Assembly (NCBI GenBank): GCA_051880495.1
Contig: JBJEOB010000146.1
Coordinates: forward strand, 1-34,909
Direction: 5' to 3'
From: MGBC120314 sp051880495
GTDB taxonomy: Bacteria; Bacillota; Clostridia; Lachnospirales; Lachnospiraceae
Length of the DNA stretch: 34,909 nucleotides
This document shows, piece after piece, positions 13,915 through 22,747 of the stretch. The notes under the pieces are model-generated. The model saw only the letters and a program-made list of their open reading frames with translations, was not told the DNA's origin and ran no database searches. The stretch's first letter is position 1, and each line of letters opens with the position of its first letter. A program made the translations under genes and the position numbers.

Positions 13915-16880
13915 GCCTCCCCTCCGACAAGATTTACAAATACAAGCTTGGCGATACGGTAAAGGGATGCTGTCGGCACACCGTTGTCTTCGCCTGTAAG
14001 ACTTACATGCGGAACATCACTTCCGTTACCGGTCTGTATGACGATTTCTCCGAAATCCATCTCCTGTGCCATCTGCGATTTTATCTGTTCTGATGAACTC
14101 TTTAATGATTCTTCTGTACCCTCGCCGTCCGATGTGATATATCCGTATGCAAGTTCTGAATTCACCATAAACTGTGCATATACATTTCCAAGCTCTTTGG
14201 TGTAGAAATTCATTTCCATCTTTCCGGCGTTTTCCCCGGTTCTTACAAGCTTAAGATGAATGGCTCCTATACCGTCTTCCGTCTCAAAAGGTACAAAATA
14301 CTCACGGCTGCTGCCAAGACGGTTCATAAGACTTATTGCGTTTTCTGTTATATGAAGTTTTCTGATGTCCACATACGAATCCGATTTGTTCTCTGTGATT
14401 ATCTGTTCTTCCTGCGCTCTGACCGCTTCCTCCAAATCATTGTATGCCTCTTCTAAATCATCACTATCATCTAACACATCCGGCATATCTTTTATCCGTT
14501 TTGACAAATTTTCGTTTAGTGAATCCCTGTTCCAGCGGTTTTTGCCGGTTATTCCCAAAAGCTCCTTTGACGCTGCAAGGTTGTTAAGATTTACCGATAT
14601 CTTATGGTCTGTAAGAAGCCTTATAACCTCATCCTCCGCGTTTCTGTACATGCTCAGTTCATCGACAATCTGCGAATAGTACTCTTCCTTTATCTCTTTA
14701 TCGTTTTGTTTGTACTGCGCGAGCATTTCCATCAGTTTCTCCGGACTCATTTCACCGATGTCCTGATTTTTCGAAATCTCATCCAGCGCGGCAGGTGTAA
14801 TTTCCTGTGATATTTCAGAGAAAAGGTTCCGGTAATAACGCTCTCTTTGTCCACCCTGTGACATTCCCGCATTTTCCGAAAGCGTTACATCCATTCCGTA
14901 CATGCTCCTGCTGTCAACCGCCGTCATCAGGCTGTTTAAGCTTATTTCGGCTTTTTGGTTAAGCAGTGCACCAACTGCCTTGCCCCCGTCTTTTTTAATG
15001 GAGTTGAACATTTTATATATGCCGATATACTGACGTCTTGAGGTTTCATCTATTCCTTCGGTTTTTTCAAGCTTATATAAAAATTCGCTGTATTTTACCG
15101 TTTCCTGCCCAACATCATAATTGTCTGCTATATAATCATTCAGCGTACGGATATCCGTGTTCATCGGATTTATCCGGTCTTTTATCATCTGATAAACAAC
15201 CTGCGGACTCATGTTATCCATAAGGTTGTTGAGTATGCTGTCAGCTTCCCTCACTGCCACAAAATTAGCTTCTGACATTTCCATTGAATTATATGCCATA
15301 ATTCTTACCGCGCGCAGATTCTGCTCGTTGTTTTCATAACCAAGCTCATTTAATATGCTTCCTGCACTATTATCAAGTGCGGCTTTTACAGAGTCGCCCA
15401 TGTCACTTCTTGCCTTCGTGGACATTGTTTCGTATGCCTCGCCTGCCTGCTCGTATTGTCTTTGCATATAAAGTGCCGTTGAATGAACACTGCTCACCGT
15501 CACCTGTGAAACGCCGATAACCGTGGCACCGATTGCTGCAGCCGGCATGAACCGGAGTGAATTTAACAGGCTTGTTGTGTCGGAAACCTCGCGCAGGTCT
15601 TCTTCGGTAACCGCCTTGTCATCCGTTCTTGAAAGCTGCTCCTGTATGTACCTTGTTTCCTCCTGCTGCAAAAGTTCCTTTAACTGCGTAAGGTCTTCAT
15701 TGTAAATATCTATGCCCCGTCTTATGAGTGATATGGTTGACGAAGCCGTCATAATCACCCTTGTCTCGCACAGGACGCGGTATGCCTTAAGTGACGCTTC
15801 ATCTGTCTGTGAAGGGGCATTGTAATTATTCTTTAACTCCTGCTCCATTTCCTCAATGGTGAGCCTGTGTCCTGCAGAAACGATATTGGCAATATGTCCG
15901 TAGCTTACTAATGATACCGTCCTGATTGCCCCTGCTGCCACGACCCAGTCTTCTTTTCTTTGCTGCACTCCAATCTGCGTGGCACTCTTTCCGCCTGCCA
16001 TTGCTGATACTGCCTGCTTCATAATTTCACCGGCAGAATATTCAAATGTCATCTCATCAAGTTCATTTTTATATTTTAAATTGTCCGCCGTTACGGGGAT
16101 TTCATTTGCAATAAGCCATTTGGCGTCCTCGTAAGTCTTATCATTTTCCGGAAGCTCTCCCGACTTTATAATTGCAGCCACCTGTGGCATTATCTGCTTC
16201 CACTGGTCATTTGTAAGGCCGCCTACATAGCCGTGGTTTACCGTGGTGTGATTTGCCTTGTAAATATTTTCTATGGTCGGCTCTAATTCATTTCCGACAA
16301 GATACGCCTTGGCCTGCGCACTAAGCGGCATCCTGCCGGAAACATCTGCTGCCATCTCCATGGCACTGATTACATCCGTTGTGTTGTCCTTTGTCTGCGG
16401 AAGATAATTATTTTTAAGCTCTGCGGCAACCTTTACCGAGAGGTTTTCACCTTCAAGCTCTGCACCCTCCGGCATGTCAAATGCTCCTGCAAATGCCTGA
16501 AAATTTTCATTATAAGCGGCAAGCATTATTTTTATCCGGTCAACGACAGTCACCAGTTCCTCATCGTCGAGTTCATTTATGTCAAAACCATCTTCATCAA
16601 GCTTTACTGCCTGCTCTCCTGACAGCTTGTTAAACAATGCCTTCAGGTTATCCTTGGCAACCTGGGCATCTGCCTTAAGCGCCTCTTCAACAGAACTGAT
16701 TCCCTCAGAAATACCATTCATGGTCTTTGCCACATCCGTGGAATTCATCGAGCTTCCTATTCCTGTTATCACCTTTTCAAATGCATTTACCGTCTGTCCT
16801 GCGGCTGTTCCTGCCTGAAGGCTTTCCCTGATTCCCACCTGATTTGGCATATATGTATTGTTAACTGAACCTACATTCAT
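13908..16880 (-). CDS. Large flagellar-locus protein (DUF6240-like)
   Basis: A protein of 990 residues with no signal peptide, largely helical and acidic, lying immediately upstream of flagellin. From gene context and general character I link it to the DUF6240 proteins of Lachnospiraceae flagellar loci. The last 130 residues (FVPFETEDGIGAIHLKLVRT…MEMNFYTKELGNVYAQFMVN…YGYITSD) resemble the C-terminal hook-length-control (FliK) fold, in which a beta-rich domain measures the hook; this is a resemblance by eye. The N-terminus starts MNVGSVNNTYMPNQ. The ATG follows AGGTGG. Its own sigma-28-like promoter suggests late-class flagellar expression. Confidence 0.65.
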   Translation of the reverse strand: MNVGSVNNTYMPNQVGIRESLQAGTAAGQTVNAFEKVITGIGSSMNSTDVAKTMNGISEGISSVEEALKADAQVAKDNLKALFNKLSGEQAVKLDEDGFDINELDDEELVTVVDRIKIMLAAYNENFQAFAGAFDMPEGAELEGENLSVKVAAELKNNYLPQTKDNTTDVISAMEMAADVSGRMPLSAQAKAYLVGNELEPTIENIYKANHTTVNHGYVGGLTNDQWKQIMPQVAAIIKSGELPENDKTYEDAKWLIANEIPVTADNLKYKNELDEMTFEYSAGEIMKQAVSAMAGGKSATQIGVQQRKEDWVVAAGAIRTVSLVSYGHIANIVSAGHRLTIEEMEQELKNNYNAPSQTDEASLKAYRVLCETRVIMTASSTISLIRRGIDIYNEDLTQLKELLQQEETRYIQEQLSRTDDKAVTEEDLREVSDTTSLLNSLRFMPAAAIGATVIGVSQVTVSSVHSTALYMQRQYEQAGEAYETMSTKARSDMGDSVKAALDNSAGSILNELGYENNEQNLRAVRIMAYNSMEMSEANFVAVREADSILNNLMDNMSPQVVYQMIKDRINPMNTDIRTLNDYIADNYDVGQETVKYSEFLYKLEKTEGIDETSRRQYIGIYKMFNSIKKDGGKAVGALLNQKAEISLNSLMTAVDSRSMYGMDVTLSENAGMSQGGQRERYYRNLFSEISQEITPAALDEISKNQDIGEMSPEKLMEMLAQYKQNDKEIKEEYYSQIVDELSMYRNAEDEVIRLLTDHKISVNLNNLAASKELLGITGKNRWNRDSLNENLSKRIKDMPDVLDDSDDLEEAYNDLEEAVRAQEEQIITENKSDSYVDIRKLHITENAISLMNRLGSSREYFVPFETEDGIGAIHLKLVRTGENAGKMEMNFYTKELGNVYAQFMVNSELAYGYITSDGEGTEESLKSSSEQIKSQMAQEMDFGEIVIQTGNGSDVPHVSLTGEDNGVPTASLYRIAKLVFVNLVGGEAN

Positions 16881-16894
16881 TTAAAACACCACCT

Positions 16895-16932
16895 AAAAAA
16901 ATACTTGTGTAAAAGTTTTACACAAGTATTTT
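16895..16932 (-). terminator. Terminator of glgB
   Basis: A perfect inverted repeat (ATACTTGTGTAAAA, 16901-16914, and its complement 16916-16929) is followed on the minus strand by seven T. The T-run ends 3-4 nt before the AGGTGG ribosome-binding site of the next gene. The left side of the hairpin also contains the -10 of a sigma-28-like promoter. Confidence 0.8.
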
Positions 16933-16956
16933 CGGCATAAATTATTCAATTCATTA
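16929..16956 (-). promoter_or_regulatory. Sigma-28-like promoter of the 990-aa gene
   Basis: On the minus strand TAAT (16953-16956), a 16-nt spacer and GCCGAAAA (16929-16936) match the flagellar promoter consensus and repeat the spacing of the flagellin promoter. The -10 abuts the glgB terminator, so transcription would start inside the left arm of that hairpin. Confidence 0.6.
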
Positions 16957-16970
16957 CGTTATGTATGCAT

Positions 16971-18863
16971 TTATTTTTTCCGGGTAAATTCGTAAACAAG
17001 AACACCATAAGGATTAAGGTCAACATCCATATGGTTCTTATGTCCCTTATGCTCGCCCCTTACTGCCTGCACCTCGCCCTTTGCGGCTCCGTTTTCATCA
17101 AGGATAAGCTTGTATTTACCGCCCTTTGGCACGCCTACACGGTAAGCCTTGCGCTCCACCGGCGTAAAATTAAGTACAAACAGGAGATTTTTCTTTCCGT
17201 CCGGAGAAAATCTCATAAATGAGAATACGCTGTTATCTCCGTCATTGGCATCACTCCACAAAAATCCCTCCGGCGTATAGTCTGTCTCATATAATGCAGG
17301 ATGACTGTTGTATAGCTTAAATAATTCCTTTACATAATTAGAAAGTGCTGCATGCTCCGGCTCTGATGCCACGTGCCAGTCAAGTGCCCTTGCCTCACTC
17401 CACTCGCTTGGCTGTCCGAATTCCTGACCCATAAACAACAGCTTCTTTCCCGGGTGACCAATCATATATGTATATGCAAGCTTCAGATTGCGGAACTTGT
17501 CCTTGTATTCTCCCGGCATCTTATTTAGCATCGAACATTTAAGATGAACAACCTCATCATGCGACAACACAAGTATAAATCTCTCACTGTATGCATACAT
17601 AAGACTGAATGTCATCTTGTTGTGATTCCATTTTCTAAACAGAGGGTCGCACTTCATGTACTCAAGGAAGTCATGCATCCAGCCCATATTCCACTTAAAT
17701 GTAAATCCGAGGCTGTCATTTTCACCTACAACGCCGCTGACCGCCGGCCAGGCTGTCGATTCCTCGGCTATTGTAATTGCCCTCGGGAATCTCTCATTCA
17801 TTGTCTTATTCAAATGACGCAGAAAATCCATTGCCTCAAGATTACCGTTGCCGCCGTACTTGTTGGCAACCCACTGTCCGTCTCTCCTGCCATAGTCAAG
17901 GTACAGCATTGAAGCTACCGCGTCTACCCTTAATCCGTCTATGTGGAACTTATCCACCCAGAACAGTGCATTGGCGATAAGGAAATTGGAAACCTCCGTC
18001 TTGCCATAATCAAATACCTTCGTTCCCCAGTCAGGATGTTCGCCCTTTCTCGGGTCCGCATATTCATATACACAGGTTCCGTCAAACTCAGCAAGTCCGT
18101 GTGCATCCCTCGGAAAATGTGCCGGTACCCAGTCAAGGATGACACCGATTCCATTCTTATGCATATAATCAACAAAATACATAAAGTCCTTAGGCGAACC
18201 GTACCTGGAAGTAGGTGCATAATATCCTGTTACCTGATATCCCCACGAAGCGTCATACGGATACTCTGATATACCCATTATCTCAAGGTGCGTATATCCC
18301 ATCTCTTTAACATATTTACAAAGTTCCGGTGCCAGCTCACGATAGTTATAAAATCCATGCTCGGTTCCGTCATTCTTCTTTTTCCATGAGCCAAGCTGAC
18401 ACTCATAAATACACATCGGCTCTTTAAGGTGGTCTGCCTTATTTTCCTTCTCAATCCACTTGGCATCTCCCCACTTATAACCCTCAAGATTCGTAACTCT
18501 CGAAGCAGTTCCCGGTCTTAACTCTGCTTCATTGGCATACGGATCTGCCTTATAAATCTTTCTTCCCGTCCGGGATATTATAAGGTACTTATATAACTGG
18601 CCTTCCTTCACTCCCGGTACAAACAAATCAAATACGCCGCCCGATGAAATCTTCTTCATGCGGCACTGTGTTTCATTCCAGTCATTAAACTCACCAAAAA
18701 CGTAAACCTCTCTTGCGGTCGGTGCCCACACACTAAAGTACACACCCTTCTTACCGTCACTTGTCGTAAGATGCGAACCCATCTTATTATAAATCTCGTA
18801 ATGTGTTCCGTTTCCAAACAGGTATGTATCGGTTTCTGTCATAAATACTTGCTTATCTGTCAT
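16971..18863 (-). CDS. glgB: 1,4-alpha-glucan (glycogen) branching enzyme
   Basis: A cytoplasmic GH13 enzyme of 630 residues that cuts alpha-1,4 chains and re-attaches them by alpha-1,6 bonds. Order of domains: CBM48 (about 20-130, GVYFSVWAPTAREVYVFGEFNDW), catalytic barrel, C-terminal beta domain. The nucleophile is Asp314 in GLRVDAVASM, the acid Glu367 in IAEEST (53 residues later, as in E. coli), and the third acid lies in LSHDEVVH. The start at 18863 (MTDKQ) has GTGGGG upstream; an in-frame ATG at 18881 lacks one. It is monocistronic, divergent from the acyltransferase gene, and no other glycogen genes are adjacent. Confidence 0.96.
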   Translation of the reverse strand: MTDKQVFMTETDTYLFGNGTHYEIYNKMGSHLTTSDGKKGVYFSVWAPTAREVYVFGEFNDWNETQCRMKKISSGGVFDLFVPGVKEGQLYKYLIISRTGRKIYKADPYANEAELRPGTASRVTNLEGYKWGDAKWIEKENKADHLKEPMCIYECQLGSWKKKNDGTEHGFYNYRELAPELCKYVKEMGYTHLEIMGISEYPYDASWGYQVTGYYAPTSRYGSPKDFMYFVDYMHKNGIGVILDWVPAHFPRDAHGLAEFDGTCVYEYADPRKGEHPDWGTKVFDYGKTEVSNFLIANALFWVDKFHIDGLRVDAVASMLYLDYGRRDGQWVANKYGGNGNLEAMDFLRHLNKTMNERFPRAITIAEESTAWPAVSGVVGENDSLGFTFKWNMGWMHDFLEYMKCDPLFRKWNHNKMTFSLMYAYSERFILVLSHDEVVHLKCSMLNKMPGEYKDKFRNLKLAYTYMIGHPGKKLLFMGQEFGQPSEWSEARALDWHVASEPEHAALSNYVKELFKLYNSHPALYETDYTPEGFLWSDANDGDNSVFSFMRFSPDGKKNLLFVLNFTPVERKAYRVGVPKGGKYKLILDENGAAKGEVQAVRGEHKGHKNHMDVDLNPYGVLVYEFTRKK

Positions 18864-18966
18864 ACACAACCCCACTTTCATTGTTATTTCTTTACGCTCT
18901 TTATATGTGTTTTATTTTACCATAAATGCAAAAAATTGACCACTGGTTTTGTAAAACAAAATGTAT

Positions 18967-18995
18967 TTGACATTTATATTTCTCAATCATACAAT
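18967..18995 (+). promoter_or_regulatory. Promoter of the acyltransferase-mraY-like unit
   Basis: TTGACA (18967-18972), a 17-nt spacer and TACAAT (18990-18995) form a near-consensus vegetative promoter in the 153-bp region between divergent genes. It drives the gene starting at 19035. I see no equally good promoter for glgB on the other strand. Confidence 0.75.
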
Positions 18996-19034
18996 TAGTA
19001 TAGTTTCTAAGTAATACAGACGAGGAGAATTATT

Positions 19035-20072
19035 ATGCAGCCAAAAAAACGTCAGGCTTATCTTGATGCATTAAGAATCGTTGCCATCATGTGTGTTATT
19101 TTCAACCACAGCGGTGTAAGGGGCTTTTTTCTTTACACACAGACCGACAACCTTCTCATTCAGGTGATTTCCATTTTCGTATCATCATTTTGCAAAATAG
19201 GTGTTCCTTTATTTTTTATGATTTCCGGTGCTCTCCTTATTGATAAGGAAGAATCGATAAAGGACCTTTATTTAAAACGTGTATTGCGCTTTGTCATCAT
19301 ATTATTTGTTTTCAGCTTTATGCGTTATTTTTATTTTTACCGCCACGGACACTATCAGTTTGCGATAAATGAATTTGTCCGTATGTTAAGTACCAATCAG
19401 ATTTACATGCCGTACTGGTTTTTATATACTTACCTTGCATTCCTTATCTGCCTGCCATTCATCCGCAGGCTCGCCCATTCACTTAAGGACAGCGAATTCA
19501 TTTACCTGTTTATTCTCTATGTTGTAATGGGCGGCATTTTCGGAATCCTTGCAAGAACCGTAATCGGCCAGATTGCACTTTCAGTTCCGGTTACTGCCGA
19601 TATTATTATGTATCCTCTCCTCGGATATTTCATTGTTAACCGCCTTCCTAAGGAAAAGGATACTGTAGTCAATTGGCTTCTTCTGTTTATGATGTCCGTT
19701 ATCGGACTGTTTATAAATGTATTTATTACAGAATATGATTATCATGCTTTTGGCGGATGGAATGAGAGCGGTCTGAGCCTCTTTATCATCTTCCCTGCTG
19801 CAGCAACATTCTGGGGCGCTAAAATGCTTTTTGAAAAGGTTAAAATTAATGCCGCCCTTGAAAAATTTATATGTACCCTCGGAAGCTGTACGTTCGGCGT
19901 TTATCTGCTGGAGGGCTATGTTAAGGATTATTTTGGATTTATCCAGGCATATATGGCTCTTGTGATACCGGGCTCAATTGCTTCGCTTTTGTATCTGTTC
20001 TGCATTTTATTCATCGGAGCCGCGATTACTTATGTTCTTAAAAAGATTCCGGTTATCCGCAAATTATTGTAA
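19035..20072 (+). CDS. Acyltransferase family 3 membrane protein
   Basis: A protein of 345 residues with about ten membrane helices. The N-terminus (RQAYLDALRIVAIMCVIFNHSG) carries the LDxLRxxAxxxVxxxH signature of the acyltransferase-3 family, with the catalytic-type histidine near residue 27; PLFFMISGALLI follows, also typical. These proteins transfer acyl groups to sugars or polymers at the cell surface (for example O-acetylation of peptidoglycan or exopolysaccharide). AGGAG precedes the ATG. The next gene, 53 bp downstream on the same strand, is a MraY/WecA-type transferase, which suggests a shared role in surface polysaccharide or wall. Substrate not known. Confidence 0.9.
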   Translation: MQPKKRQAYLDALRIVAIMCVIFNHSGVRGFFLYTQTDNLLIQVISIFVSSFCKIGVPLFFMISGALLIDKEESIKDLYLKRVLRFVIILFVFSFMRYFYFYRHGHYQFAINEFVRMLSTNQIYMPYWFLYTYLAFLICLPFIRRLAHSLKDSEFIYLFILYVVMGGIFGILARTVIGQIALSVPVTADIIMYPLLGYFIVNRLPKEKDTVVNWLLLFMMSVIGLFINVFITEYDYHAFGGWNESGLSLFIIFPAAATFWGAKMLFEKVKINAALEKFICTLGSCTFGVYLLEGYVKDYFGFIQAYMALVIPGSIASLLYLFCILFIGAAITYVLKKIPVIRKLL

Positions 20073-20125
20073 TTAAAATGAATTTTATTTTTAAATAATC
20101 ATATAATTTACTTGGAGGATTTAAT

Positions 20126-21088
20126 ATGCTTTACAATTTCTTTTATCAGGACTACATAAAAGAATATACATTTGTCAGCATCATTTTTGCTTTCATTCTT
20201 ACGTGTGTCGCAATAACACTCGGAAAGGAAGCACTGCCAAAGGATGGTGGACGAGCTTTTGCCGTAAACGGCAAATTGTCAGCAGGTAAACCGCGTGGTG
20301 CCGGTATCATTTTCACACTGACTTTTATCCTGTCAGCAGTTTTATTTGTTCCTCTTACCGGTGAACTTACAATTTATCTTATACTGACTTTAGCTGCGAT
20401 GCTTTCCGGATTTTTTGACGACAGCGCACAGACTCCGTGGGGTGAGCTTAAAAAGGGTCTTATAGATTTTGTAATCGCCGTTATGGTTGCCGTGACATAT
20501 CTTAATTTTAACTCCAATACCATTATGCTTCCGTTTACCGATTATGAGGTAACCCTTCATCCGCTTCTTTTTGGATTCCTTATTGTTGTCCTTGTATGGG
20601 CAAGTATAAATGTCACCAACTGCACGGATGGTGTTGACGGCTTATGCGGTACTGTATCGTGTATCACTCTTGCCACTATTTTCGGACTTTACGCACATTT
20701 TGACAGTGAACCTTTCATGCGTCATATTATCCTCCTTCTCATTGTTTCAATTCTCGGATACCTGTGGTTTAACGCCTCACCGAGCAAGCTTTTGATGGGT
20801 GATGCCGGTTCACGTGCCATAGGATTATTTATTGCAATCGCAGTCTTAAAAACACACAGTCCTCTGTATTATATTCCTGCCGCAATAATTCTTATCATCG
20901 ACGGCGGTCTCGGACTTATTAAGGTTTCACTTCTCAGATTTTTTAAGATTAAGATTTTAAAGAATGTCAGAACACCGATTCACGACCACGTCCGCAAAAA
21001 CAAAGGCTGGTCAGACACCCAGGTAGTTCTTCGTTTTGCAATTATTCAGACAATAATCTCTGCAAGCATTCTGTATGCTCTGCACTAA
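20126..21088 (+). CDS. MraY/WecA-family phosphosugar transferase, MraY-like
   Basis: A protein of 320 residues with about ten helices. Family motifs are visible: GFFDDS (the DD pair after helix 3), NVTNCTDGVDGLCG (nucleotide/Mg binding), LLMGDAGSRAIG, and a C-terminal PIHDHVRKNKGWSDTQVVLRF. The last corresponds to the MraY PxHHHFE…GWxExxVV segment, with the histidines reduced to HDH. The enzyme would move a phospho-sugar from UDP to undecaprenyl phosphate at the membrane. It sits outside a division/cell-wall cluster, next to an acyltransferase, so it may be a second MraY homologue or make another polymer. Strong TTGGAGG site. Confidence 0.85.
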   Translation: MLYNFFYQDYIKEYTFVSIIFAFILTCVAITLGKEALPKDGGRAFAVNGKLSAGKPRGAGIIFTLTFILSAVLFVPLTGELTIYLILTLAAMLSGFFDDSAQTPWGELKKGLIDFVIAVMVAVTYLNFNSNTIMLPFTDYEVTLHPLLFGFLIVVLVWASINVTNCTDGVDGLCGTVSCITLATIFGLYAHFDSEPFMRHIILLLIVSILGYLWFNASPSKLLMGDAGSRAIGLFIAIAVLKTHSPLYYIPAAIILIIDGGLGLIKVSLLRFFKIKILKNVRTPIHDHVRKNKGWSDTQVVLRFAIIQTIISASILYALH

Positions 21089-21095
21089 TTATAAG

Positions 21096-21330
21096 AGGCT
21101 TGGTGTGTCAAAAGCCAAACGATAAATTTCCCTCCGTCAGATTGCACAAAATTTATTTCTTCGTCTGATAGGAAATTGCGTTGCAATTTCTCTATCTTAT
21201 TCCGATGTGCTAAACACTGCGATGAACCTCTGCTGAGTTTCATCTCCGTAGCACATAAGTCACTCATCAATAAATTTTGTGCAATCTGGCGGATATTTTT
21301 TTGTTATTTGGCTTTTGACACACCAAGCCT
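21096..21330. repeat. Inverted-repeat element, 235 bp (MITE-like or structured RNA)
   Basis: The ends form a perfect 24-bp inverted repeat beginning AGGCTTGGTGTGTCAAAAGC. An inner arm matches imperfectly, including CAGATTGCACAAAATTTATT at 21139-21158 and its complement at 21269-21288. The middle holds further hairpins (GAAATTGC-GTT-GCAATTTC; a GTGCTA/TAGCAC stem; GATGAA/TTCATC). No protein is encoded. It fills the 298-nt gap after the MraY-like gene, together with the following terminator. Such compact terminal-inverted-repeat elements are usually non-autonomous mobile elements. Confidence 0.7.
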
Positions 21331-21338
21331 ATAAAAAT

Positions 21339-21380
21339 AAGCTGCCGCTTCACGAAATTCTGACTCGTCAAAGCGACAGC
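21339..21380 (-). terminator. Bidirectional terminator between MraY-like gene and queT
   Basis: The arms AAGCTGCCGCTT and AAGCGACAGCTT enclose a loop with a short inner stem (CGA/TCG). On the minus strand the hairpin is followed by TTATTTTTATAG, just after the queT stop; on the plus strand by TTATTTTAATTC. It ends queT and may also end the plus-strand unit. Confidence 0.75.
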
Positions 21381-21386
21381 TTTATT

Positions 21387-21875
21387 TTAATTCTTAAAGA
21401 TAACGTCTTTGTATCTGTTAAGTAATGTTAACAGCATAAGTCCAAGTATGCCGCATACAATTACCTCTCCAACACCAACCGTAAGCATCATATACGGTAT
21501 TGCTTCCTCTGCGCCATATCCAAACTTAAGTACAAACGGTACAATAAGCGTATTGGCAATAATCGGAGGCAGCGGCGAGAGCCATTTAAGCTTTGCCTTA
21601 CCTAAAAGATACGTTCCTACCGCACCTATCAGTGTTGCAACACTGCCAAAAATAACGTCTGCAAGTATCGCTCCGCCCATAAAGTTAGCAAGAAAACATC
21701 CTATAAATAATCCCGGTATTGCCGCAGGTGTAAAGAACGGCAGTATTGTAAGTGCCTCTGCTATACGGAACTGTATAGGCCCAAAACTCCAGTAATCAAA
21801 AATGATTACCAGCACGACATAAATTGCAGCAATCATAGCTGCCTGTAACATGTAGGTTACCTTCTTGTTTCTCAT
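21387..21875 (-). CDS. queT: QueT-family queuosine precursor transporter
   Basis: A protein of 162 residues with about five helices, matching the QueT (ECF-type S component) family: the QFRIAEALTILPFF segment and the FIGCFLANFMGGAILADVIFGS segment are typical. It binds a queuosine precursor (preQ0/preQ1 or queuine) in the membrane and uses shared energising ECF subunits. The gene is preceded by a promoter and a preQ1-I riboswitch that overlaps the AAGGAG site; this supports the substrate assignment independently of homology. It is the last gene before the bidirectional terminator. Confidence 0.93.
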   Translation of the reverse strand: MRNKKVTYMLQAAMIAAIYVVLVIIFDYWSFGPIQFRIAEALTILPFFTPAAIPGLFIGCFLANFMGGAILADVIFGSVATLIGAVGTYLLGKAKLKWLSPLPPIIANTLIVPFVLKFGYGAEEAIPYMMLTVGVGEVIVCGILGLMLLTLLNRYKDVIFKN

Positions 21876-21885
21876 ATTAAATTAT

Positions 21886-21929
21886 CTCCTTAGTTTTATT
21901 TTACGTCAGGATGGTTTCGAACTGACGTC
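21886..21929 (-). promoter_or_regulatory. PreQ1-I riboswitch
   Basis: The leader RNA reads: stem 5' arm CGTCAG, loop TTCGAAACCAT, 3' arm CTGACG, then TAAAATAAAACTAAGGAG. This is the compact preQ1-I fold (P1, TTC…ACC loop, A-rich tail docking as a pseudoknot). The tail ends in the ribosome-binding site of queT, so ligand binding should hide it and lower translation. A separate CGTTGC-GCAGCG hairpin lies just upstream. Confidence 0.85.
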
Positions 21930-21951
21930 GCTGCTTTTCGCAACGATGTTT

Positions 21952-21980
21952 AGAATAACATTCTTTTATGAAAATGTCAA
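21952..21980 (-). promoter_or_regulatory. Promoter of queT
   Basis: On the minus strand TTGACA (21975-21980), a 17-nt spacer and TATTCT (21952-21957) form a good vegetative promoter. It lies directly after the stop codon of the TPM-domain gene, so queT has its own transcript carrying the riboswitch. Confidence 0.7.
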
Positions 21981-21982
21981 TC

Positions 21983-22747
21983 CTAGAAGCGGTGACCGCC
22001 GCCACCTCCGTGACTTCCTCCACCGCCGCCACGGCTTCCGCCTCCGCCGCCGCTTCCGGAACTTCTAGGTGAATACACCCTTGTACTGCTTGTATATTGC
22101 AGGCCTTTGTAATCAAATAAACAGTATCTTTCAATTCCTTCAATTAATTCGGCATCAGATGCTTTTCTCTTACGGCTTGCAATACGCACAATAAAATAAT
22201 TAATAACCATACCGAGTGCAATTGCAAGAAGCACATTGCTGATATATTTCATCGGCTGCGATATACTCTGCCCCTCAAGCAGTGTAAGCTCCTGCTCGTA
22301 TGCGTAGTAAGCACATAAAAAATAATCCTTTGCAGATGCATATTTATATACATTGTCAGTGATTACATCTGCATATGACTTTGTAACAACATCATAAAAA
22401 GCACCGTTACTGTATATCCATATGTACCTGTTATCCATATCTATAAGAAAAACAGTTCCGCTCGTATCACCGAACCTGTTAAGATAATATTGTGCCGCAT
22501 ATGAGCCGGTTGACTGATTATTTATTTCTATCGACTTAAATGCCACATTGCCATACACGGATAACCTATCCATTATTTCCGTAAGCATCAGCTCCTGCGA
22601 ATCACTTAAAAGTTCCGCATCATCTTCAATTACAACCTCATATTGTCCGTTGTCCCATTCATCTGCAGAAACACTCACAGGTAATAACATATTAAATAAC
22701 AGCACAAAACATAATAATACAGCCATAATATATTTACGCACGGTCAT
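21983..22747 (-). CDS. TPM-domain membrane protein with glycine-rich tail
   Basis: A precursor of 254 residues: signal peptide (hydrophobic core about 6-24, ending SVSAD), a TPM-type extracellular domain (about 30-165, with DDAELLSDSQELMLTEIMDRL and VFLIDMDNRYIWIYSNGAFYD), one helix (about 175-195), and a C-terminal Gly/Ser/His run ending GGGGGHRF. TPM proteins act in membrane protein quality control or photosystem repair; the bacterial role is unclear. The start is uncertain: the ATG at 22747 is only 2 nt from AGGAGG, so a GTG at 22741 with better spacing is a real alternative. It overlaps the gene upstream. Confidence 0.85.
   Translation of the reverse strand: MTVRKYIMAVLLCFVLLFNMLLPVSVSADEWDNGQYEVVIEDDAELLSDSQELMLTEIMDRLSVYGNVAFKSIEINNQSTGSYAAQYYLNRFGDTSGTVFLIDMDNRYIWIYSNGAFYDVVTKSYADVITDNVYKYASAKDYFLCAYYAYEQELTLLEGQSISQPMKYISNVLLAIALGMVINYFIVRIASRKRKASDAELIEGIERYCLFDYKGLQYTSSTRVYSPRSSGSGGGGGSRGGGGGSHGGGGGHRF

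Noticed and set aside
17544..18269. Several plus-strand frames within glgB
   Set aside because: Antisense shadows of a strongly conserved enzyme; no start signals.
21901..22143. Minus-strand 80-codon frame over the TPM gene end and riboswitch
   Set aside because: Alanine/valine-rich shadow of the glycine-rich tail in another frame; it would also cover the promoter and aptamer of queT.
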